Below are positions 24,201-36,404 of a DNA stretch of 64,000 bases, piece after piece. The stretch is from the NCBI GenBank assembly GCA_034336665.1, contig CM067592.1:55666473-55730472 (forward strand), written 5' to 3'. Under the pieces are notes generated by a model. It saw only the letters and a list, made by a program, of their open reading frames with translations, searched no databases and was not told where the DNA came from. This DNA comes from Luscinia megarhynchos (Eukaryota > Chordata > Aves > Passeriformes > Turdidae). Position 1 is the stretch's first letter; each line of letters opens with the position of its first letter. Both the position numbers and the translations under genes were made by a program.

Positions 24201-27200
24201 ATAATGTAAAAATAATGTTATCTCTTTCTGGATTAGATATCTCTTGTCTCATATCTAGCCATATGTATTATTTAATAGAACAACAATGTACACAAAATTC
24301 TGTAGGGTTTAATAAGATTGGGTTTTGTTTTAGCACTTTTTATTTTTAATTTTAATTTTTGCATTAAGAAGTGCTTTCTTTTAGGATTTAGTCAGCAAGA
24401 GACAGAAATATTGCTCTTAATAAATTAAATTTTAATTCTACAAATGGCTGTAAAATCTTTAAGCAAGCTGCTGATCATACAATTTTTCCTTTTTTTTCTT
24501 TTTTTCCCTTGTTTAATGCCACAAGTTAAAATGCTGGAATTTGCAAACTGTATTCACTGAAGCCATTTTTTAGGTAGAGAAGCCCTCAATGTTTCTTCTT
24601 GCATACATTTAGTGGTTTTGGCACTTCTGAGATTCAATTAACTTCAGTTCTGGGGAAACTACATTATAAGAAATATTTTCCCTTATAAACATATTTTATA
24701 CAAATAATATTTTTGAACAACTGTTTCAAGAAGGATACAGCACTCCAACACAAATCCATGACACAGGTCTTTATTTTATGAGCAATCTTTTTCTAGCGTG
24801 TTGTTTCTTTTTATTTTTGCTTGTGATACAAAATGACTGTAAAGACTAAATAAATCTGTAAGAGACAGTAACCTTACAGATTGTTCTTCTCAGTTAATTC
24901 ACATTTACCAGAATAATGACAGATATTTTTTAAAAGATGGTAAAATTAGCAGTTCTTGGGCAATTCTTGTTTTTATGACTTGTATCTGTTTTATTAATCC
25001 TGTAGAGTTTTTCTAGACATAAATAAGAAAAGCCAGAAACAGGTGAAATTTAACTTGCTTGCTTTTTCCCAATTCATCATGAGTCAATTTTGTTGTCATA
25101 TACAACTACCAATTGCATAATTCTATTGTGTCTTGCAATTAAAAATGAGGAAAATTGCACTATTAGGAGATAAACATCTATAACTAAAACTTAAGTTTCT
25201 TTAAATTTTTCTCTAAAGATTGACTGTAAGAAACAACCCTTTTAAAAGCTTTAACTTCTCAATTTTCATTGAAATATTAACACTACTTCCTGATATTCTG
25301 AAATGAAAGCTGAAATTGCAAATCTAAACAAAAGCAAACAGGACTGGGCTTGGTTCTTCCTGTTTCTTTTATTTTCCACTTAAAATAGTAGTGCAGTTGT
25401 TACCCTTGATACAGGATGCTCATAAAAAACACAAAGTGAGGAATGGAAAAAATCTCCCACCTCTTCTCCACTTTCCTAATTTTCTTCAAATATAAAAAAA
25501 AAAGGGATAATGTTGATGAAGGCACAGGGAAGTGTAACAGCAGAGGGTAAATACAGGACCCTGCCATCAGATGTGGTAAAAGAACAAGAGAGGTCAACAC
25601 TTCAATTGGAGCTGAAGCAGGTGAACAGGATAATAAAGCTAGTACACTATTACCATGACACGGGCAAGAGCAAATGTTATCAAGAAAGAAAAATATCTGC
25701 AGATATTGCTGTTGCAATAAATAGGAGCAAGAACAGTCATTGCCATCATGATCAGGGTGAAAGAACAAAAGAAGCTGGGAGAAAGCACCAGTCTTGCTAA
25801 AAACTGCAGCAAACAGGATCTTTTCTTTCACATCTGTAAGTCCTTCTGCTACTGAGAGAACCAAACATCTCGTGGGAAGTGTGTCATCTAAGTGCTACCT
25901 ACAAGAATGTGTGGCATCATGAGAAACCAGCTACAGTGATTACAATAAGTTGTCTTTGTATAATCCAAAATCCTCTGAAATCAAACTGATTCTTATTTGT
26001 GTATGGATTAATAGATTTTGAGGAACAGAAGAGCCAAAAATAACAAAATCCTTTAAGTTCAGTTCTGCAATAAGCCTTCCCTATTTTAATCTTGGGTTAG
26101 ACATCCCTCACTTTTACATTCAGAGACTTCAGGAAAACTCAAAATCTGGAGATATTCAGGGAGAAGAAAAATCTATTTTGAATCTATACTGGATCTACCC
26201 TAGGCTGTTTTACAAGGTCTGGTGGTTGTATGGTACTCTGGAAGCTCAGGGCAGACATAGGATTGTCTATTCTGATGACTAATATTGATTGTATTTATGC
26301 AAGGAAGGAAAATGGTTGTTAAGAACTTATTTTTCACAGGTCCTGTGCCCTAACCCTAGACATGGGCAGCAGTTTTAGCTCCATCTGGACCTTTGCTACA
26401 GGGTCTGTTACAGACTGACTGGGTCCTTTGACACTGGAGATTACTCAGCTGTAGGTTGAGATGTGACCACAATCCTTTAAGTTGCAATTCAGGTAAGTAT
26501 TTTGAAGCATCTCTTTTCTCTGTGAGGGGGTCCTCTGGAATTGCTAGTCCCATGAAGTGCCCATTTATCATTGAAATTATGTATTATTTGAGGTTATCTA
26601 TATAATAGAATTATAATTCTACTGTGCATTGGGACTAATTTTTGGGTTTTCTGGTTAAAGAGTAAATGTATGAAATATAAACTTTAATATTGAGCTATAA
26701 CAACTTTGAAATGTCCTTTCCTCTCCTTGAGTTCATTAAACCTCCAGAGAAACTTTCAAAGCCCATTAGTTAATTTCAGCTTGGGTTTCTCATCTCAATC
26801 TTAAACAGCAAGAAATAAGATTTAATGACTTTAGAGGTCATGACTTCTTTGTCATGTAGTGTCTTGGTTTGGTGACCTGCTTCATTAGGACCACAACTGC
26901 ACTACTTGTTTATTCCCCAAGCACTGAAACTTAAAATATTCTCTTTCTCACTCTCAACCTTTTAAACACAGCATTTTTTATTAATCATTATGAAATGAAC
27001 ATATAAGCTATTTAAATTCTTTGTTGAAGTTCAGAGTATCAAAGGCGTGTTATACTGTGTGATCCAGTTTACAATTTAGAGCTACAATCAAAAATGTACT
27101 CACTTTGCTCACAGTCGTTTCTGTTGGAAATGTGCACCAAGGTGATGTATAATCTGACAGTCAGGTATCTCCATTAGAAAAGAAGGAAACTGTAACAAAG

Positions 27201-27670
27201 TGGCTATTTGTTGAAGTAGTTAGACAAAAAATCCATCTAGAAATTTCTTGTTCTATTGGGAGGCATCCTTCTGTCAGAATTTTGTGCAGATACATTACAT
27301 AATCTCCACTGCCTTACACAGTCATTAGTAAAGTGCACATCTGCACAAGATTGGTGTTCAAAAGTGCTTGTTATTACTTGTTACAGTACTAGGAAGAAAA
27401 AGGTAGTTTGCCTGAGTGTTTTGGAGAGAACTGTAGCTGACAATATCCCATGACTCACAAAGGCTCCACTTCAGCTTCCTGGGCAGTGTGAACAAGTAAG
27501 TTCAAATCTATTTTATTGATTGCCCAGACTTATGTGTACATTAGATTCATCAGTATATTCTTGCCTCATCTCTGCATGCATCCTACCTGCACTGATCAGC
27601 TGCCTTTGATCCTGATCATCAGGAGAAAATAATTGCTCACTCTTCATAGCTAGAGTACTAGTTGGTATTG
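18300..27670. other. Unannotated AT-rich DNA, no gene seen
   Basis: About 9.4 kb without recognisable repeats or genes. The longest open frame is 154 codons on the minus strand (25400-25864), opposed by a 96-codon frame on the plus strand. Neither resembles a known protein. Pyrimidine-rich runs occur near 18410-18460. A TGTCTTGGTTTG word at 26864 resembles an LTR start, but what follows does not support one. Confidence 0.55.
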
Positions 27671-27674
27671 CCAT

Positions 27675-28390
27675 TGATCCAATAGGACCACAGAAAAATT
27701 TAGGTTGAAAGAGGCCACTGGAATTCAGCTAACCAGTCTCCAAAGCAAGTTTAATGTGACAGGTACATCGAGCTGCTCAGGTCTGTGTCATTTCAAGTTT
27801 AAAAAGTCTCCATGGAATGAGATGCTTTAGCGTCTCTGGACAGCCTGTGTTAACTGCCTTCATTGTCCATGGATTTCCTTAAAACCAGCCAGAATATTCC
27901 CTGCTGTAAACTGTTTGTGATGCCTCTGGTCCTTTAGCTTTGTAGATCTGAGTACAGTTTGGCTCTGTCTTAACCCAGCTTTGTGCAGAGGAAGGCTGTA
28001 ATTAGCTGGCTTCTGGGCCAAACAAACCCTGTCCTCAGATGTCATCTGTCCCAGACTCCTATGGCACCAATTTCTCTGCACCAGGAAGTCTAAAATTGGA
28101 TTCAAATATTTCAGAGGTAACCTCATTAATGTAAAATAGAGGGAAATAATCACTTCCCCAACCTGTCCCAACCCATCCAGGGTTTGCTCCATCCTAGATC
28201 CATAATTCCACCATGATCACAAACTTCACACAGCTCCTTTTAGGCCATTCCTCCAATTTATTGCAGGTAAGTTGCTTTAATGTCCTGTGTTACTAGTTCT
28301 TCCCTAAAATCTGGCATCCAACATGATAACATTCCTACAATGCTCGTTGAAGAAGATGTTCACGTTTTGAAACTTTGAGCAATATCAAAA
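27675..28390 (-). mobile_element. Old CR1 copy, 3' half
   Basis: Read on the minus strand, the block follows the CR1 3' half in order. The 3' end region lies near 27675-27850 (for example GCTGCTCAGG and TCTCTGGACAGCCTGT on the plus strand). The segment near 27915-27970 contains GATGCCTCTGGTCCTTT and TTTGGCTCTGTCTT. Another near 28110-28165 ends AATAATCACTTCCCC, the reverse complement of a familiar CR1 stretch. A weaker match continues to about 28390 (GAAGAAGATGTTC). Divergence is high, and no coding frame is intact. Confidence 0.6.
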
Positions 28391-28399
28391 AAACCTGCC

Positions 28400-30283
28400 A
28401 GCTATGCTACTCTCTAGACTCAAAATTCACTTGTTTTTCTCATTTTGTATCTCTTTGAAATAACTAACTTATTACTCTACTGAAACCCTTGGTAGCATCA
28501 AAGTAAAATAAATATTTTTTGTTCTCCATATTTTTACATAAAAATGTAGCTAATTTGTCTCTAAACCAGGCTGACCAAGCACTATCGATCCAGGTATTGG
28601 ATCTATTTTTGGTATTGGAAAATCCCGTCCAGCTGTTTCTAATTGCCTCCTTGTCCTTTTGTGTTTAGGGATGGCTTCTGTGAGGATTTATTTCTTGATT
28701 TTCCTGGGGACAGAGGTTAAACTGAAGCTGTTGTGCCTGTGTTTTCCAAGATCCTTTTCTTACATTTTCTTTCTCCACTCACATGGGATTTTTGCTGACG
28801 AAATTACTCTTCAAAGTCAATAGAAAATAGCCTTTCAGTGACTAGGGGAGCTGTATCAACAGGTGCATATATTACTTTAAAAAGCAATACAATGGATGTT
28901 CTCTTTACTGCCATCCAAAAGGCAAAAAAATGAGCATGATTAATGTAAAAATCTAGTGAATGTAGCAATAGACATAGAAGAGAGCATCTTCCAGTAGTGT
29001 TTTCCATCTGTGGAGGGCAAACAAGCTTCTTCCCAGCCAGCCCTTGCTCTATTTACATAATTTTGTGTATATTCAAAGGGACAGATGTGAAGAAAAGAAA
29101 AAAAACAAAACAAAAAAAACCAAAAAAAAAACCACCTCAGTCTAATTCTTTTCTTATTTTTCTAGTTCAGAGATAATCTAAGTTTCAACTTCTTGCTATC
29201 TTTAATTTGGATTATTATTGGTAAGGTATTAATTTCTCCTGTTTTTGTCAGTGAAGCAACCCTTACAAGACTGTGAAACTTGTCCATGCCCAATTACACA
29301 GGTTGTACAGAAGCAGCAGTTAACAAAACCATGTGTGTTTGGGACCCCAAATCCCACAGGCCGAGCCACAGCTGGCTCTTCCCTTTGTCTAGTGAGAAGA
29401 GCTGTTCAGGCTTTACACCTTTTTATACAAGAGAATGAAAATAGTCTTTCAGACAGCCAGGAATAGTTCCTGAAGGAGAAAAAATACAACTGTCTGAGTT
29501 CATTACAATTGACTAGTCCCCTTGTAGCTGAGATATTTTTGATTTACTTGAACTGCGGTTGAAAGTCTCAAGAGAAAGCAAGGTCATAACAAGGGTTACA
29601 TTTTATTTTAAAATTAGCTAATTAGTGCAATAGCTTCCTGGACTTTTCAATACAGGAAAATGACATTTTAAAAACAATATGATCTCTAAAATGATAAATG
29701 CTTTTAAGAAAAACTTTTTGGTAATGTAGTCTTCTAGAGACTTTATTAATATATGGATAAACCTCCATCTGGGTCTTCAGCCATAGAAAATTGATGGAAA
29801 CATGATTTATTAAAACATACAGGGTATTGAAGGATACTGTTTTAAATAAAGTTCAAAAATTGACAGAGTTTTGGAATCTTAAACTGAGCTTCAGTCAGAG
29901 ATAAATATTATGATGAAGTGTTTTGTAAATGGTTTTGTATTTCCTTAAGTAAGTCTGCTGTATATTTTTGTTTTAAATTAAGAGACTGAATTATATATCC
30001 TTAAAAATGTATATGTTGTCTAGAGTTGGACTAGACATTGTTGCTTTGTTTGGATCATTATTATTTGTAGTTTCTCCTGTATAACTCTCAGTAGAACAGA
30101 CTGACAGCCCCAAATATTTCCCATAATGAACTAACTGTTTGCTACCAGTTTCAAGTCCTTGCATTTCATCACATTTGAAAGTGGGTGTCATTTTGCTTGC
30201 AACCATGGATAAACCAGTAAGGCTGTTGTAATTTAGAATGGTGCTCCACAATTTAGTGTTCCCACTGAAACCACTCCAAACTA
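28400..30283. other. Unannotated DNA between CR1 and an LTR-like block
   Basis: I see nothing recognisable except an A-rich low-complexity stretch at 29092-29136. Open frames are under 90 codons. Confidence 0.5.
29092..29136. repeat. A-rich low-complexity tract
   Basis: Runs of A broken by single C or CC bases. It is not preceded by a recognisable processed gene copy. Confidence 0.85.
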
Positions 30284-30760
30284 TGTGTTGCTCACTAATT
30301 CACCTATCCCTGACCTCCTCTGGGACAGGCTGGAGAGGAGAATTAGAGACACAAAAGGTGAAGATCGTGGGTTAAGATAAGAGCAATTTACAGAAAAACG
30401 CAGTGAGAGGACAAAACAGCAGCAGCAGCAATACTAATGGCAGAGGGTACAAGATAGAGGCAAATGATTCACATGCAGTACCCCTGATCATTCCCAACTG
30501 CTCTCTGCTGCCATGCTGATCCCACCTGGAAGACAGTCTTCACCCCATCCCCAGAAAATTATGTGCAGAATAGGATAACTTTGGGGTTATTCCTGGGCAT
30601 ACCCCCTCCTGCCTACTGCAAAAATTTCTCCCTATCCTGGCTGGATACACTATCTTTATTTTTCTAGCACATAATGAAAAACTTGGTCTTTCTCCTGAAT
30701 CTATCATCAGACTTGACCACCCTCCAGCATCACTGAAGTGTAAAGCTCATGCTAGAAAAC
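30284..30760 (+). mobile_element. Probable avian LTR (endogenous retrovirus), solo and decayed
   Basis: The block is GC-richer than its flanks and resembles a bird LTR type that I recognise. It has an early segment with GAGACACAAAAGG, then GGGTTAAGATAAGAGCAATT. Next is a CAG-rich stretch leading into GGCAGAGGGTACAAGATAGA, and then GATTCACATG and CCCAACTGCTCTCTGCTGCC. A later segment contains ACTTTGGGGTTATTCCTGGG. It begins near a TG at 30284. The right edge is uncertain. No internal retroviral genes or second LTR are visible. Orientation is given in the TG-first direction and is not proven. Confidence 0.5.
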
Positions 30761-33639
30761 AGGTACTGTTATCAAATTTGATTTTACTTCCTTGAAAGAA
30801 ACTTCCATACTTTTGTATCAAAACATAAAGCTATTTTTTTCAAGAAACAGCTACATCTACCTTAATGTTATTTCACATCAGAGTAGTGGTATTACAATCC
30901 GAGATCTCTGAAGTCAACAGTGATGGCAGCTTTATAAAGGAGACAAAAAAAATTCAAAAATCCCCAAAACATGCCTCCCAAAAGTCGATTGGCTATTTAA
31001 TGTTCTAACCTACAGACGCTTCATCAGAAACAATTTCAATCAAAAAGACCCCGAAACCAAATACACACCCATAAATGACTGGGATTTGTAACAGCAATGT
31101 GATTCAAGATATTCAGTCATGTCAAAGTTGGGAGAATAATTTGTTATAAAATCCACTATCCTCATAATCTGAACCTATTACCCAGATCAGTGGCCTTATA
31201 CCTTATGATAAAAGTATTTATGAAGAACATTTATGAAATACATATGTATGCATGTATGGAGTGTAGAGCGTTTAGAGGCAGCTATCACAACTCATCTTCC
31301 CCTTATTTTTCTGCCTTATATTTATTTTTTTCAACAGCCATCATGGTTGTGTTTGGCTGACGGGTGGTTTGCCCCAAGACTGAGGTCAATATAATGCAAG
31401 CCCAGCAGAGACTTTGTTCCTCTCTCCATGTGAGGCCCTTTCCCTTTCCCTTTCCCTGCTCTTTCCTGCATGGTTACGATTCCTACAAAATCTTCTGTGC
31501 CATGCAGAGATTTGCAGTCTTTGCATGAACGTCGCAGGGGTACCCGGGGGGTGTAGCCTTTTCTTCCTCTAGATTAAGGTCTGTAGCACAGTGAAAGTGG
31601 AACTGATGTCTGGTGTCTGTTTGACCTGGGGCCAGCATCAGGCTAAAGCTCCTCAAAGTCTGTTTGAGGCTTTATCACTTGGCTACTGCAGCAGTTACTA
31701 GCCTTAAAATTTCAAATCTGAATTTATAACTGCCTTACAAATCATCACAAACAATCTTTCAACCCAAATGGAATTGAAAGGTATAATCCCTAGGCAAATA
31801 GGACTGATAAGACTGTCAGGATCTACTCTTCCCTTAACTGTAATATTTCTTCACTAAGAGATTATGTGTTTTTATTTCAAAACAGCCAATACCTTGAGCT
31901 GGTTGTTGCTTGATATGTAAACTAGAGAGAATTCTAAAAAATCATCCTTCCTTATTAGTGTGCCTATTTATTGCTAATACAATACAATGTAAATAACAGG
32001 GAAGAGCCTAAAGTTTCAGGAATTCATTCAGGAATTAAATACTTTAAAAAGTGAGTTACCTTCAAAGCTTTTAATGCAGGAAAGCAACTCTGATTTTGTA
32101 CACACATATCAAGAGAAAATGGGTTTCCAATCTGGACTTCCTAGCATAATCATCCACATAAAATATCTAGTTATGCTTTTTGGGTGATAGCTCTTCTACT
32201 TCCATTATTGAATGGCCAAATAATGTGACTTGCATTGAAACAAAGAAAGAAGGACTGTCTCCTCAAGGACTGGAAATTGGTTTGGATCTAGGAAAACTGA
32301 TGCACGTGTACTTAAATACACTAATCCAAATGGGTCACTAGTATCAAGAGAAGGAGATAGTAATATTATTTCACAGATATGTTTGGGTTTTTTTATAGGA
32401 CAGAAGTTATCCAAAGTAGTGGAGATGAATAAGACATTTTAAGAATACAGAATTTGCTTATTGGAATTTGGAAGCAAGGTACACTGTATTATCAAGAAAA
32501 CATTGAAAAAAAAAAATAAACTGTACTTTCTCTAAAGGTACACATTCTAAAAAACATTCAAGTATATTTTCATTGATTTTCTTGCATCTTGAAAATATTT
32601 CAGTTGTGCAAATATTTTACTTTTAAAGATATTTCTGTCTGTTTGCATAGAATTAATTTAGTCAAGTGAGTGGATATTAATAATCCTTTGTGTTTCTTGC
32701 AGATGCAGACACAGCCAACATAGATTAAGGGGAGTACCTACAGCTCCTTTCTCTCTTCACCCTGTTTCCTTTCATGGGTGGTACAATTCTTGGCAAAGCC
32801 ATAGTGAAAGAGAACATTATGGGCCTGCTAGAAGGTCTGCTTGCCCACACGCTTCTCACAGCTAGGACAGGACAATAGCAACTCTGTAACCAAACCACTG
32901 AGGAATTTCTTGTCCTCTTTCTGTGTTTTTTCACATCCTGATCATGTATGGTTTTCATGAAAATGTCCATATGGTGATGACAGGCTTAGCTCTATAAAGC
33001 AAGATTTGCACCCTTTTTTACTGCTTGCTGAAAGCTCTCACTGGGCTTTGAAGAGAAAGAATGGCTTTGAACCTTAACAGGCCAGTCAAGATTTACAAAT
33101 TATATTTGCTTTGCTCTTAAATTTACTTCTTGGGGAAATCATGTTTTTGACATACATTATGTCCATGCATATCTTGATGTAAATATGAGAAATAAGTTTA
33201 TAAATCAAACTATCTTATTGAATAGAACAAGTAATTATGAAGGAGTAATTGTTTCCATTTATATTTTATGTATTTAGAATTCCTATTAAATTGTTCAAAT
33301 TACTCAGTCATAAATATGTATTTTTAAAAAATCAAACCCGTGATACTGCAGATGCCAATTCTACTAATTTCTGAGTTAAGTGCCAGAACTAAATATATGC
33401 CTTAGTCTTAGACTTGGGTTCATCAAAACTCCTCCTTAAGATTAAGTTAGTTGTGATGACAATTATCCATTCAGTACCTTTTCTTAAAAATCTGATAAAC
33501 TTTTCTCCACATCCTCTGTGGTTACAGAAGTGTTAAGCCTCCTCAGAAATCCTCCTTTGATTAATTTTCATTGCATGCACGTGTCTTTATTTTTGTGGTT
33601 AAAAATGGAACAGAATAAGATGAATGTGATAAATACCAG
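30761..33639. other. Unannotated DNA, no gene seen
   Basis: Mostly unique AT-rich sequence. A locally GC-richer patch at 31360-31660 contains a short CCCTTT repeat. An 81-codon minus-strand frame at 32725-32970 has no recognisable family. Confidence 0.5.
31436..31457. repeat. Short (CCCTTT)n repeat
   Basis: About three and a half CCCTTT units. This is a minor simple repeat within a GC-richer patch. Confidence 0.85.
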
Positions 33640-34825
33640 CTACTAGTCTTGAGGAAGCTGGCAGAAAAGCTTGCAAAAAATTTTTCTATCATTTACCTGC
33701 AGTCCTGGTCAACCAGGGAGGACTGAAAGTGGCTGGGAGTTAGCAAATGTGATGTCCACCGACAAGGACAGGAAAGAAGATCCAGAAAACTACAGACTTT
33801 CCCGTCTGACCTCAGAGCCAGGGAAGGCAGTGGAGCAGATCTTGAGATCTTGAGTGTCATCATGCAGCACGCACAGCATGGCCGTGAGGTCAGACTCAGA
33901 CAACGAGGCTTTATGGAAGGCAGGCCCTGCTTGACCAACCTGGTGTCCTCCTGTTACCTGCTTGTTGGAAGAGGGAAAGGCTATAGATGTGTCTGCCTGC
34001 CTTCATCAGAGCTTTTAACCCTCAGAAACTGGCTGCTCATGGTTTGGATGGGTGCACTGCCGGCTGAGTTAAAGCCCTGCTGGATGATCAGGCCCAGAGT
34101 GTGTGGTGAACAGAGTTAAATCTGACTTGTGTTCAGCCACTACTGGTGTTCCCCAGGGCTCAGGGTGGGGACAGTCCTGTTCAATATCTTTAAAAATTAT
34201 TTGGGTGAGAGGATTGAGTGTCCCCTCATTTGCAGAGCTGGGCGAGATTGTTGGTCTGCTGGAGGGCTGGAAGGCTGCAGAGGGGTCTGGACAGAGGGAG
34301 CTGGATTCCTGGACCAAGGCCAGCTGGATGAGGCTCAGCCAGGTGAAATGCTGGGTCAGAAGTTCCCATCACAACAACTCCAGACAGTGCTAAAGGCTTG
34401 GGAAAGAGGGACACTGATGGGAAAGAAACTGGAGGTGCTGGTCAGCAGCAGCTTCACATGAGCCAGCACGTGCCTACGTGGCCAGGAAGGCAAATGTCAT
34501 CTTACCCTGTGTCAGCAACAGGCCAGGAGGACCAGGGCAGTGACATCTTCTACAAGTAAAATTTTATATGACAAGTGGAAATGGCCCCAAATTGTGCTGT
34601 GGGAGGTTAGATATTAGGAAAATTTTCTTCACAGAAAGAATTGCAAAGCACTGGAATGGGATGCTCAGAAAGTGGTTTAATCACCATCCCTGGAAGATTC
34701 AAAAGGCACGGAGTTTTGGAATCTGGGGACATGTAGTGAACACAGTGGTGCTAGCTTAATGACTGAACTTGATGTCTTGGAGGTCTTTTCAAATCTTAAT
34801 GATTCTAGGTTTCCATAATTCCATG
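33640..34825 (+). mobile_element. CR1 LINE, RT region to intact 3' end
   Basis: This is the longest continuous CR1 copy in the window. Near 33650-33720 a frame reads KLAEKLAKNFSIIYLQSWST. Next come GWELANVM and RKEDPENYRLSRLTS with GKAVEQIL (33735-33845), the CR1 RT N-terminal motifs. RQRGFMEGRPCLTNL follows at about 33895-33945. Near 34130-34235 VPQG, LFNIFKNYLGERIECP and a damaged catalytic-region equivalent appear in alternating frames. The 3' untranslated part ends at 34770-34825 with TTGGAGGTCTTTTCAA, then TGATTCTAGG and repeated ATTCC/ATGA words, the typical CR1 terminus. Many stops and shifts make it non-functional. It is 5'-truncated, as is usual. Confidence 0.85.
33671..34330 (+). 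pseudogene. Reverse-transcriptase remnant of the CR1 at 33640-34825
   Basis: Frames at 33671-33853, 33850-34119, 34103-34393 and 34129-34461 carry successive parts of one ORF2 RT domain broken by frameshifts. The visible order is the NYR.VSLTS-type motif, then GFM.GR.CLTNL, then TTGVPQG, then LFNIF...LGERIEC, then GLLEGWKA. The YADD/FADD-type catalytic stretch that should follow IEC is corrupted (it reads LICRAG or a shifted equivalent). No enzyme activity is possible from this copy. Confidence 0.8.
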
Positions 34826-34829
34826 AAAC

Positions 34830-35164
34830 AGAAAATCATTTTCGCTTCAGGTTTCCAGAAAGCAAAAAGCAGAGGGCAAATAAAAATTTCATAAGCAGTA
34901 CAAATTTATTTGAAACAAGCAAGAGAGATAATAGAACACCAGCTCTTCAATTTTCCACATTAAAACCAAGGAAAACTGAATGTTTGGATGCCATGCAAAA
35001 CAAGTAATAATAGTTTTATACATGCAAACTGCTTATTGTAAAGTAAGAAGCTATCGCATCTTGGTTGATCCACAGAAATTGCACATCCACCTACTTTAAA
35101 TTTTCAGTAAACACTAAATAATTCAAGTTAGATTAACCCCAAAAGAAGAACTAGTATTTTTTCT
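34830..35164. other. Unannotated AT-rich gap between CR1 and LTR fragment
   Basis: I see no recognisable feature in this stretch. Confidence 0.5.
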
Positions 35165-35430
35165 TAGTCGGTTGTTACTCTTGCTGACTTTCAGGGTTCT
35201 GCAGATGAGCTCTGGAAAATTCTTTACATTAAAATCAGAAAGCTGCCTTTTTCCATTTCTATTTTAATTTTCCTAATAAAGAACTGTTATTCCTAATTGC
35301 CATATCTTTGCCTAAGAGCTCCTTAATTTCAAAATTATAATAATAATTTGGAGGGAGGGGGTTTACATTCTCCATTTCAAAGAGAAGCTTCTGCCTTTAT
35401 TGGCAGGCACCTGTCCTTCAAACTACGACA
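35165..35430 (-). mobile_element. LTR fragment, same family as 42736-43461, inverted
   Basis: The reverse complement starts at 35430 with TGTCGTAGTTTGAAGGACAG. It then follows the other LTR almost base for base: AAGGCAGAAGC, GAAATGGAGAATG, AAATTATTATAAT, CTTAGGCAAAGATATGG and AGGAATAACAGTTCTTTA. The match fades near 35165 in a segment equivalent to the CACTGACAGAGTCAG part of the complete copy. Only the first third or so of the LTR remains. True transcriptional sense is not established; strand is relative to the TGTCC end. Confidence 0.8.
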
Positions 35431-36292
35431 CTGACACAGTAGGTAAATGACATCAGCTCCTATATGTCTTTCATTTATCATGACAATCTGTGAGCAGATT
35501 ATTGGGTTTTTTAATTATACTTTCTGCAGGGTGTTTCTGTGTAATTTTGGATGACTGTGCAGAACACAGGTGTGCAGGAGAACTGTGTAGGTGGGGTGTA
35601 AATGATAAATTAGATTCAAGGTTTTTATGAAGCCAGCTTAGAGGACTAGATTGACAAAAAGTCTGGGAAGAGTTATCCTCTGTGTTTGATGCCCATTTGC
35701 AAAGCAGGCTGTGGATAGGCTGCTGAACAGAACTGCTGACCTGCCTCCTGACTGCCAGAAACTGCCTGGTGGGAGCTAATTCATAGCTGCAATACATCTG
35801 CAGCATACACTGGAGAAACTCCTATTTTCACACCATTTTTTTCCCCCTGACTTTTCTTCCTGGACACTCATATTACTGTTTCCTCATTGTCTATTGCTCC
35901 ATATTAACAAAAATTCTGTCTTGGCCAAATGAGTGGAAAAAAGCCTTTGAAAGCTACTGTTTTAATTGCAAAACCTGGGGTGCAGATAAAAAAATTTGAG
36001 GGGAGGGTCTTCATTTTTAATTCTTTGGCTGCATTTGAACTGGCATAAGTGTCATGAGTCCTTTTGGACTGTGTCCTAATGGGATATAATTTTAAAATAG
36101 CAATGTGGTTTTGGTATAGAGTTCCCAATATTTCAACCAACCATATGTTGCTTTAGCACAGACAGACAAACTCCTTCCACAGGAAGTTTTTTAGAGAGGT
36201 AAGCGTCGTTGTGTTTTTCCTAGCTAAACGGGGGTGTTAAGACATCTCTGAAAAATTAACAGCTATCACTTTCTCTCTTATGTTTGTCAAAG
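35431..36292. other. Unannotated DNA, no gene seen
   Basis: A 111-codon minus-strand frame (35471-35806) has no recognisable domain. Nothing else is seen. Confidence 0.5.
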
Positions 36293-36404
36293 TGCTGCCA
36301 AACAGAAGAAAGTTGTGGTGGACACAGCAGCCTGTATTCACAACCTGAAGACGATTAATGAAATAGTTGGCAATAAACTCTACAAGCAGTCAAAACAAGC
36401 ATGA
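36293..36404 (+). CDS. Candidate terminal exon of an unknown gene (tentative)
   Basis: A pyrimidine-rich tract (about 36267-36289, CTATCACTTTCTCTCTTATG and on) runs into CAAAG, a usable splice acceptor ending at 36292. From there the frame GCT at 36294 stays open for 36 codons, reading AAKQKKVVVDTAACIHNLKT, then INEIVGNKLYKQSKQA, and stops at TGA (36402-36404). The codons lean towards GC-ending ones (GTG, GAC, CTG, AAG, ACG, CTC, TAC, CAG), unlike nearby chance frames. I do not recognise the protein. No partner exon, promoter or clear poly(A) signal close downstream was identified. It could be a last exon of a gene lying upstream of the window, a pseudo-exon, or chance. The frame is too short to be statistically secure on its own. 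Confidence 0.25.

Noticed and set aside
26864..26900. TGTCTTGGTTTG word resembling the start of a songbird LTR
   Set aside because: The following sequence does not match the LTR body, so it is a chance word or too short to support.
32725..32970. 81-codon minus-strand frame rich in Arg and Ser in a moderately GC-rich patch
   Set aside because: I looked for a processed gene copy or known domain and saw neither.
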